Below are positions 58,033 through 64,000 of a stretch of DNA of 64,000 bases, piece after piece. Below the pieces are notes generated by a model, which was not told where the DNA came from, did not search any database, and was given only the letters and a program-made list of their open reading frames with translations. A program made the position numbers and the translations under genes. The DNA lies in the NCBI RefSeq assembly GCF_013032445.1, contig NZ_WQCA01000008.1, positions 124,001-188,000 of the forward strand, in the 5' to 3' direction. Origin of the DNA: Ruegeria arenilitoris. GTDB lineage: Bacteria; Pseudomonadota; Alphaproteobacteria; Rhodobacterales; Rhodobacteraceae. Positions within the stretch are counted from its first letter, which is position 1; each line of letters begins with the position of its first letter.

Positions 58033-59447
58033 GCGGGCAAAACGTCCTGCAAACGGAACTCTGCGATCCGTTCGACCTGACGGCAGGCCTCGGCAAGTTC
58101 CGCATCCCGATCCTGTTCGATCCGCCGCTGAAACGCCTGTAGGATCGAGGCCTTATCGTGATCGCGCACAGCAATTATGAACGGAAAACCGAACTTCTCG
58201 ATGTAACGCTGGTTCAAGTCGGTGAAGGTCGCACGCTCTTCATCCGTCAAAGCATCCAACCCCGCCGAGGCCTGCTCGGACGTGCTTTCCTGCGTCAACC
58301 GCTTGGCCTGCGCCAGCTTGCCCGCCAGATCCGGATGCGCGGTCAGCACACCCAGCCGCTCCTCATCCGAGGCCGAGCGGAACATCCGCGCCAACGCGTT
58401 GTGCAATCCCCCCGCCGTATCATGGGCCGGTCCAAGTTCCAGATCAAAGGCGCGTTCCGCGATCCATGCGGAATGTTCGAAAATGCCCCCATAAGCCGCG
58501 ACAAACGCATCCCGTTCCATCTGCGATGGCTTCGGGTGCTTCACGGCAGGATGTTGCGCCACCCAGTGTTCAGCAATCTGCAACCGCGTCGCAAACCACA
58601 CATCCGAGAACCCGCGCGCATAGTCCAGAAATCGCTTCAACGCCATCACCCGCCCGGGCCGCCCGATCAGGCGGCAATGCAGCCCGATCGACAGCATTTT
58701 CGGCGCACCCGCCTCGCCCTCGGCGTAAAACGCATCGAAGCTGTCTTTCAGATAGGTGTAGAACTGATCGCCCGAGTTGAACCCCTGCGGCGTGGCAAAG
58801 CGCATATCGTTGCAATCCAGTGTGTAGGGAACGATCAACTGATCCCGCCCGCCGGTCTGCAACCAATAGGGAAGATCATCGGCATAGGTATCGGCGACAT
58901 AGTCAAAGCCGCCCTCTTCAGCCACCAGCCGAACGGTATTCTCGGAACAGCGCCCGGTATACCAACCACGCGGGCGTTCACCTACGACTTCTGTATGCAG
59001 CCGGATGGCCTCGTCGATCTGCGCACGTTCCTCATCCTCGGGCATGTCCTTATGCTCGATCCATTTCAGACCATGGCTGGCTATCTCCCACCCCGCCGAC
59101 TTCATCGCCGCCACCTGATCCGGCGACCGGGCCAAGGCCGTCGCCACGCCATAAACTGTGATCGGCACGTCCTGCATCAAGCGGTGCAGACGCCAGAACC
59201 CCGCACGCGACCCGTATTCATAGATCGTTTCCATATTCCAGTGGCGCTGCCCGGGCCATGCTGCAGCACCCACGGTCTCTGACAGAAAGGCCTCGGACGC
59301 GGCATCACCGTGCAGAATGTTGTTCTCGCCGCCCTCTTCGTAATTCAACACGATCTGCACGGCCAGCTTGGCCCCGCCGGGCCATTTGGCGTCGGGTGGG
59401 TTGGCTCCGTATCCGATCATGTCACGAGGGTATCGAGGCGGCTGCAT
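58029..59447 (-). CDS. puuE: Bifunctional allantoinase (PuuE) / OHCU decarboxylase (UraD) fusion
   Basis: A 472-residue fusion. Residues 1-310 form a polysaccharide-deacetylase-like PuuE allantoinase ([33 protein letters not shown]). The last 160 residues are a 2-oxo-4-hydroxy-4-carboxy-5-ureidoimidazoline decarboxylase ([30 protein letters not shown]). One polypeptide thus converts OHCU to allantoin and then to allantoate. It is cotranslated with allA and divergent from uraH with a 161-base gap. Confidence 0.94.
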   Translation of the reverse strand: MQPPRYPRDMIGYGANPPDAKWPGGAKLAVQIVLNYEEGGENNILHGDAASEAFLSETVGAAAWPGQRHWNMETIYEYGSRAGFWRLHRLMQDVPITVYGVATALARSPDQVAAMKSAGWEIASHGLKWIEHKDMPEDEERAQIDEAIRLHTEVVGERPRGWYTGRCSENTVRLVAEEGGFDYVADTYADDLPYWLQTGGRDQLIVPYTLDCNDMRFATPQGFNSGDQFYTYLKDSFDAFYAEGEAGAPKMLSIGLHCRLIGRPGRVMALKRFLDYARGFSDVWFATRLQIAEHWVAQHPAVKHPKPSQMERDAFVAAYGGIFEHSAWIAERAFDLELGPAHDTAGGLHNALARMFRSASDEERLGVLTAHPDLAGKLAQAKRLTQESTSEQASAGLDALTDEERATFTDLNQRYIEKFGFPFIIAVRDHDKASILQAFQRRIEQDRDAELAEACRQVERIAEFRLQDVLPA

Positions 59448-59608
59448 GGCATCTTCCGTTCTTGTGCGTTTCGTCAGCCTTAGCCCAGAAACGCGCGATT
59501 GATTATCAAACTAACCCGAACGCTGTTTCCGGTTCTTTCGGCATTTCCACTGTTTCGAACTTTGCGCCACACTGCGACAAACCTAAAGGCAAATCAAAGG
59601 AGATCCCC

Positions 59609-59965
59609 GTGGCTGGCTATCTGACAACCCACGTTTTGGACACGGCACGCGGCTACCCAGCCGAGGGGCTGCGGATCGCCCTGTTTGAGATCACCGGGGA
59701 AACCCGCCGCAAACTGGCGGAGTCTGAGACCAATTCCGACGGCCGCACCGACAGCCCGATCCTGCCGCAAGAAGTCTTCAAAACAGGTTCTTATGAGCTG
59801 GTTTTCTTTGCCGGAGACTACCTGAGCGCCACAGGTCAAACCGCCGAGGAACCACTGTTTCTGGATCAAGTGCCGATCCGCTTCGGCATGTCTGACGCAG
59901 ATGCACATTACCACGTACCCTTGTTGCTATCGCCTTACGGTTACTCGACTTATCGGGGTAGCTGA
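59609..59965 (+). CDS. uraH: 5-hydroxyisourate hydrolase
   Basis: A 118-residue transthyretin-like hydrolase that turns 5-hydroxyisourate to OHCU. It starts with GTG at 59609 behind a strong AAAGGAGAT site 5 bases upstream, giving [15 protein letters not shown]. Longer frames upstream have no good site. The C-terminal YRGS tetrapeptide and [10 protein letters not shown] are diagnostic. It supplies the substrate of the UraD domain encoded on the opposite strand. Confidence 0.95.
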   Translation: MAGYLTTHVLDTARGYPAEGLRIALFEITGETRRKLAESETNSDGRTDSPILPQEVFKTGSYELVFFAGDYLSATGQTAEEPLFLDQVPIRFGMSDADAHYHVPLLLSPYGYSTYRGS

Positions 59966-59978
59966 ACACTCCGCATAA

Positions 59979-60031
59979 GGCTCCCGCCCGTCGCCTGCCC
60001 CTGAAGGGCGCCTCCCGTTGGGCAAAGCGCC
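59979..60031. repeat. GC-rich palindromic intergenic element, copy B
   Basis: On the minus strand it reads GGCGCTTTGCCCAACGGG, a short GCGCCC-TTCA-GGGGC hairpin, then GGGCGGGAGCC. It shares the GCGCT..GCCCAACGGG..GGGCGGGAG framework with copy A. It directly follows uraH and borders the truncated LysR remnant. Confidence 0.5.
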
Positions 60032-60086
60032 ACGCCTTTCGGGCGTTCCGCGGTCCCAGTTTCACTTTCCCGTATCGCACACTCAA

Positions 60087-60200
60087 GCGCGACCGCGCCG
60101 AAGTCACCGCAGGCGAAATCCGCAAATCGCGGCTGGCAGCGGACATGCTGCCCAGTTCGTAGACACGAACAAAAGTGCGGATATTGTCGAGGCAGGGCAT
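60087..60200 (-). pseudogene. LysR-family regulator remnant (helix-turn-helix only)
   Basis: The minus-strand reading from 60200 gives a typical LysR N-terminus (LDNIRTFVRVYELGSMSAA, then a helix-turn-helix with SPAVTSARSRL). After about 38 residues the sequence no longer matches the family, and the conserved linker helix and the whole effector-binding domain are missing. The rest of the open frame runs through repeat element B and into antisense uraH, and is not real coding. It is divergent from puuD, as expected of a local activator. A remnant of a former urate-pathway regulator is the best reading. Confidence 0.7.
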
Positions 60201-60295
60201 CTTATCGTTTTTCTTGATACGTTTTGACAATGTACGGAAATACCGAAAAAAACCCGTTTGCCTAGTGTGGCGATAACTTACCGGAGAGACCTCTC

Positions 60296-61124
60296 ATGTT
60301 CGAATTCGCCGTGTTCTGGATTGGATAGCATTTGCCGTGCGCTGGCTGCACGTCATCACTGCGATCGCCTGGATCGGATTGTCCTTTTACTTCATCGCGC
60401 TGGATCTTGGCCTAAACCGCAATATCCCCGGCCCGGCGGATGGCGAGGAATGGCAGGTTCATGGCGGCGGTTTCTATCACATCCAGAAATACCTGGTCGC
60501 ACCCGAGCGGATGCCGGACCACCTGACCTGGTTCAAATGGGAAAGCTATGCGAAGTGGCTCAGCGGTGCCGCGCTGTTGATGATCATCTATTGGGTCGGG
60601 GGCGAACTGTATCTGATCTACGCGGAAAAGGCCGATCCGGCGCTTTGGCAGGGAATTCTGATCTCGGCCCCATCACTGACCGTGGGCTGGCTGATCTATG
60701 ACTTCCTGTGCAAGTCCGGGCTGGGAGAGCGCCCCACCCTTCTTATGGTGCTGCTTTTTGTCCTGCTGGTGGCAATGGGCTGGGGTTATGTTCAGATCTT
60801 CACTGGCAGCGCGATGATGCTGCATCTGGGGGCGTTCACCGCCACGATCATAACGGCAAACGTGTTCTTCACTATCATGCCGAACCAACGGATCGTGGTC
60901 GATGACCTGAAAAACGGCCGCACGCCGGACCCGAATTGCGGCAAGATCGCCAAGCTGCGGTCGACCCATAACAATTACCTGACCTTGCCGGTTGTGTTCC
61001 TGATGCTGTCGAACCACTACCCGCTGGCCTTTGCAACCGAATTCAATTGGATCATCGCCGCACTGGTCTTCCTGATGGGTGTCACCATTCGGCACTATTT
61101 CAACACCCGCCACGCCCGCGCAGG
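60296..61124 (+). pseudogene. puuD: Urate hydroxylase PuuD, frameshifted and truncated
   Basis: PuuD is a membrane urate hydroxylase with several membrane helices and a C-terminal cytochrome c domain, about 400 residues in intact form. The ATG at 60296 has a GGAGAG ribosome site, but its frame stops after ten codons (TAG at 60326). Removing one base at about 60318-60320 (TGGAT for TGGGAT) would read MFEFAVFWDWIAFAVRWLH in line with the family. The frame from 60337 then shows the membrane part (WLHVITAIAWIG, GFYHIQKYLVAPE, MPNQRIVVDDLKNGR). It ends abruptly after GVTIRHYFNTRHARAGNP, losing the last helices and the heme c motif CxxCH. Both lesions suggest a nonfunctional gene. Confidence 0.8.
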
Positions 61125-61178
61125 GAACCCGAAGACTACGAGGCGGTCATTCGCAGGTTCCGTAATGCCGGGTCCTGA
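61125..61178 (+). pseudogene. Foreign 3' tail fused to the truncated puuD
   Basis: In a frame different from PuuD the bases read EPEDYEAVIRRFRNAGS followed by TGA. This resembles the C-terminal end of some other protein and starts exactly where PuuD similarity ends. A deletion that joined the two genes would explain it. The source protein is not recognised. Confidence 0.4.
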
Positions 61179-61322
61179 CCACAACATATCCCGTTAAATC
61201 GGTCGACCCTTCGAAATCTCTTTCCCTGCGTGGAAACTGATGCTCTAACATGAATGTAATCAACCGTTGCTTTGCATAAGACGGTGAAATTGATTTCGAC
61301 TTGGGGCAGTTGGAGCCATTCG

Positions 61323-63125
61323 ATGCGGGGAAAAAAGCCAAAGGGCTTTGTGAAATATTGCCTTATTGGTGCGATTGCCGCCTTGCCCTCTTCTTTGGCC
61401 GCGCTTGAAACCACGGTTTCCGCACCCGGCGCCCCGAAAGCTTTGATCGAACGCATTGAGGAGACGTCCTCGGTCGCCACCGCCGAAGACAGGGGACTGG
61501 ACACGCCGCTCGAAATCCTGTCCGCAGCCTTGTCCGATTACCGCACCATTGTTCAGATTCTGTATGACGAGGGTTATTTCAGCCCGGTCGTCAGCATTAA
61601 GCTGGACGGGCAGGAAGCTGCTGACATGAGCTCGCTTACTGTGCCCAACGCAATCAACCGCGCCGTCATCACAGTGAACCCCGGCCCCACCTTCACCTTT
61701 GGCACCGCCGTTGTTGACCCCGTCGCGCAGGGCACCGTTCTGCCCGAAGAGTTTGCCCCCGGCAAGCTGGCCACGACCGGGGCTATTCAACAGGCGGCCT
61801 CGGCCGGGGTGCAGGGCTGGCGCGATATCGGCCACGCCAAGGCCGAGGTTGAAGGTCAAAAGGTTATCGCCCGCCACGCGCAGAGGCGTCTGGACGCCGA
61901 GATCGACCTTGCACCGGGTCCGCGTCTGACCTTTGGCAAGATGATCATCAAAGGCGACACGGATGTACGTCACCGGTCGATTGAAAAGATTGCCGGATTC
62001 CCCTCGGGCGAGGTGTTTTCACCGGCAAAGATACAGAAGGTCGGCACGCGTTTACGCCGCACCGGAACGTTTAGCGTCGTTTCGATCGAGGAACATGAGA
62101 CGCCCAATCCGGATGGCACGCTGGATTTCGATGCCACGTTTGAAGACATGCCCAAACGCCGCCTGACCTTTGGGATCGAAGCGGCATCCAACGCCGGGCT
62201 GGACGTAACCGCGACGTGGACGCACCGCAACGTATTCCGCCGCGCCGAACGACTGAGGTTCGAAGCCGCGCTGCGAAACATCGGCGGAACCGAAGATCTG
62301 GATGGTCGTATAGGCCTGCGCCTGGATCAACCCGACCGTTTGGGTCCGGATGACAACACGTTTTGGAGCGCTTTGCTCGAGCGGCGCAACACCGAGAACT
62401 ACAATGTGACCGTCGCTTCGCTGGCTTATGGTGCGCGGCGCACCTTTTCAGACAGGCTCTATGCAGAAGCCGCAGCCGGGTTCCAATGGTCTGACGCGGA
62501 TGATGCATATGGCGATGGCCGCAAGTTCCGCTATTTCATCATCCCGTTCCGGTCGGAATGGGATGAACGTGACAGCAAAGTCAGCGCGACACGCGGGTTT
62601 TATCTGGATTCTCAGGCCATGCCATTTGCCGGACTGTCCGGCACACAGAATGGCATTCGGCTGTTCTTTGACGGGCGCGGCTATACCAGCCTGAATACAG
62701 GTGGGCGGCTGGTTCTGGCGGGCCGAGTCCAGTTGGGGTCTGTCATCGGCCCTTCTGCAAGCGGTGTGACGCCGGACTTCCTGTTCTTCTCGGGTGGTGC
62801 AGGAACCGTACGCGGGCAGCCCTATGAAAGCCTTGGCATCCCGGTCAACGGCGGTGTCGCGGGGGGTAAGTCCTTTCTGGGACTATCCGGCGAAGTTCGT
62901 GGAAAAGTCACCGAGGCAATATCCCTTGTCGGGTTCTACGATTTCGGTACCGTGGACACATCGTCCTTTATCGGCAGCGATGCCGAGTATCATTCAGGTG
63001 CCGGGCTTGGGGTCAGGTATGATCTGGGCGGGTTCGGCCCGCTGCGTCTGGACCTGGCCTTGCCTGTTCAGGGCGATACTGGCGATGGATTGCAGTTTTA
63101 TATCGGGATCGGGCAGGCATTTTGA
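61323..63125 (+). CDS. tamA: Translocation and assembly module outer-membrane protein TamA
   Basis: A 600-residue Omp85/BamA-family protein. The start at 61323 has a TTGGAG site upstream and gives a signal peptide (MRGKKPKGFVKYCLIGAIAALPSSLAA). POTRA-type domains lie at about 30-270 and a beta-barrel at about 280-600, ending in a terminal Phe as in outer-membrane barrels. Segment GGAGTVRGQPYESLG is the conserved loop-6 VRGF-like motif. It is coupled to tamB by a TTGA overlap. Together they help place outer-membrane and surface proteins. Confidence 0.93.
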   Translation: MRGKKPKGFVKYCLIGAIAALPSSLAALETTVSAPGAPKALIERIEETSSVATAEDRGLDTPLEILSAALSDYRTIVQILYDEGYFSPVVSIKLDGQEAADMSSLTVPNAINRAVITVNPGPTFTFGTAVVDPVAQGTVLPEEFAPGKLATTGAIQQAASAGVQGWRDIGHAKAEVEGQKVIARHAQRRLDAEIDLAPGPRLTFGKMIIKGDTDVRHRSIEKIAGFPSGEVFSPAKIQKVGTRLRRTGTFSVVSIEEHETPNPDGTLDFDATFEDMPKRRLTFGIEAASNAGLDVTATWTHRNVFRRAERLRFEAALRNIGGTEDLDGRIGLRLDQPDRLGPDDNTFWSALLERRNTENYNVTVASLAYGARRTFSDRLYAEAAAGFQWSDADDAYGDGRKFRYFIIPFRSEWDERDSKVSATRGFYLDSQAMPFAGLSGTQNGIRLFFDGRGYTSLNTGGRLVLAGRVQLGSVIGPSASGVTPDFLFFSGGAGTVRGQPYESLGIPVNGGVAGGKSFLGLSGEVRGKVTEAISLVGFYDFGTVDTSSFIGSDAEYHSGAGLGVRYDLGGFGPLRLDLALPVQGDTGDGLQFYIGIGQAF

Positions 63126-64000
63126 TACGGCGTTATTCATATCCTGTTGTGACTACGGTGCTGATCCTGACTGCACCGCCTGTCATCGCGCAGGAGGATG
63201 ATGGCGGCGGCAGCATGCTTGAGCGGTTCCTTCAGGACACGCTGTCGGGCGATGACCAGAACGTCACCGTCAAGGGCCTACAGGGGGCGCTGAGCGCACG
63301 CGCCACTATTCAAGAGATCACCATCTCGGACGATGAAGGCGTCTGGCTGACCATCAAGGACGCTGAACTGGACTGGAACCGGTTGGCCCTGATCCGGGGG
63401 CGGTTCTCGGTAAACGCGTTGACCGCGCAGGAAATCGACATCGCCCGCACTCCTGGCACGACTACGAAAGAAGAGCCGCCCGCCTCGGCCGAAACGCAAC
63501 CCTTTCAACTGCCCGAACTGCCTGTTTCCATTGAAATTGGTGAAATCCGGGTGGATGAGCTGTTGCTGGGTGAGCCTCTGATCGGAGTTTCAGCTGCCCT
63601 GTCCGTGACCGGCAACCTGTCGCTGGCCGATGGAGCGCTGGACACCAATCTGGACATCACTCGACTGGACCGGGCAGGTGACAGGATAAAGATTGCCGCC
63701 GGGTTCCAGAACTCATCGCGAGAAATCAATCTGGATTTAGATGTGAATGAGGCCGAAGGCGGCCTAATTTCCACCGCATTGAAAATCCCTGACAGCCCCC
63801 CGATTGGCTTTTCGGCCAAAGGCGCCGGGCCGCTAACAGATTTCACCGCCGACATTGTGCTGAGCAGTGACAAGCAGCCGCGCGTAACCGGTCAGGTCCA
63901 ACTGCGCGCGGCAGAAAGCGGCGCAGCAGACGGCATCGCCTTTACCGCAGATCTTGGCGGTGACCTGACGCCCTTCATGGCCGAGGATCTGGACCCATTC
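63122..64000 (+). CDS. tamB: Translocation and assembly module protein TamB, N-terminal part
   Basis: A partial frame of 293 codons that runs off the window end. A TTG at 63122 overlaps the tamA stop (TTGA). A GTG at 63149 is an alternative start. The N-terminus is a signal-anchor (IRRYSYPVVTTVLILTAPPVIA), followed by the TamB start pattern MLERFLQDTLSGDDQNVTVKG and then repetitive beta-strand-rich sequence (LSLADGALDTNLDITRLD). TamB is a long inner-membrane anchored protein that bridges the periplasm to TamA. Confidence 0.9.
   Translation, partial: MIRRYSYPVVTTVLILTAPPVIAQEDDGGGSMLERFLQDTLSGDDQNVTVKGLQGALSARATIQEITISDDEGVWLTIKDAELDWNRLALIRGRFSVNALTAQEIDIARTPGTTTKEEPPASAETQPFQLPELPVSIEIGEIRVDELLLGEPLIGVSAALSVTGNLSLADGALDTNLDITRLDRAGDRIKIAAGFQNSSREINLDLDVNEAEGGLISTALKIPDSPPIGFSAKGAGPLTDFTADIVLSSDKQPRVTGQVQLRAAESGAADGIAFTADLGGDLTPFMAEDLDPF

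Noticed and set aside
59258..59608. An N-terminal extension of uraH of more than 100 codons
   Set aside because: The extension overlaps the start of puuE in antisense. The GTG at 59609 has a strong ribosome site and the family N-terminus.
59778..60086. The C-terminal extension of the LysR frame toward uraH
   Set aside because: It runs through repeat element B and antisense uraH and has no LysR effector-domain similarity.

Overview
The window is chromosomal DNA of a marine-type alphaproteobacterium of the order Rhodobacterales (Roseobacter group, Ruegeria/Phaeobacter-like). This rests on the gene set and gene order: a Tad pilus locus of cpaE-tadA-tadB-tadC type, ruvCAB next to ybgC-tolQRAB-pal-cpoB-tilS-ftsH, priA facing fsa-DUF484-xerC, a phosphatidylcholine synthase, DUF1127 and LytTR proteins, and high GC with dense, often overlapping genes. 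No rRNA, tRNA, CRISPR array, prophage or insertion sequence was recognised.

Layout. 1-7.4 kb: the 3' part of a Tad secretion operon (CpaE end, TadA/CpaF ATPase, TadB, TadC, two TPR lipoproteins, prepilin peptidase) followed by an AAA ATPase. 7.4-10.5 kb: a DEXH helicase and PdeM phosphoesterase pair of the ligase-associated DNA-damage-response type, without the ligase and exonuclease. 10.5-15.2 kb (minus): a membrane LytTR regulator with a full CtrA-type box upstream, then folD, chorismate mutase, fhs and a MOSC protein. 15.3-24.1 kb (minus): ftsH, tilS and the complete Tol-Pal cluster. 24.3-29 kb: a SulP transporter and an unknown protein lie between ybgC and ruvBAC. 29-35 kb: DUF1127 protein, a small membrane protein, prmA, an MFS transporter, priA and fsa. 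35.3-38.8 kb: DUF484, xerC, pcs, a GreA-like protein and ogt. 38.8-50.2 kb (minus): ileS, a large DUF2339 membrane protein, a coupled DUF2269 / SDR-DoxX pair, a VIT-family transporter, and YcjF-GNAT-YcjX. 50.3-54.6 kb: truA, an RcnA-like nickel/cobalt exporter with a DUF1007 protein, a thioesterase and a D-2-hydroxyacid dehydrogenase. 54.6-61.2 kb: a ureide/urate catabolism region. 61.3-64 kb: tamA and the start of tamB.

The most unusual part is the urate-ureide region. The genes uraH, puuE-uraD (fused), allA and the ureidoglycine aminohydrolase are intact. The gene for the membrane urate hydroxylase PuuD has a one-base deletion near its start and has lost its C-terminal cytochrome domain at a junction with unrelated sequence. 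The divergent LysR regulator is reduced to its helix-turn-helix. The downstream ureide route therefore looks functional while its urate entry step and local regulator appear decayed. Two GC-rich palindromic intergenic elements in this region share a core and may belong to a dispersed repeat family.

I found no clearly new defence or mobile system. Other candidates for follow-up are the CtrA box before the LytTR gene, the AAA ATPase after the Tad operon, the coupled SDR-DoxX/DUF2269 pair, and the ligase-less helicase/PdeM pair.
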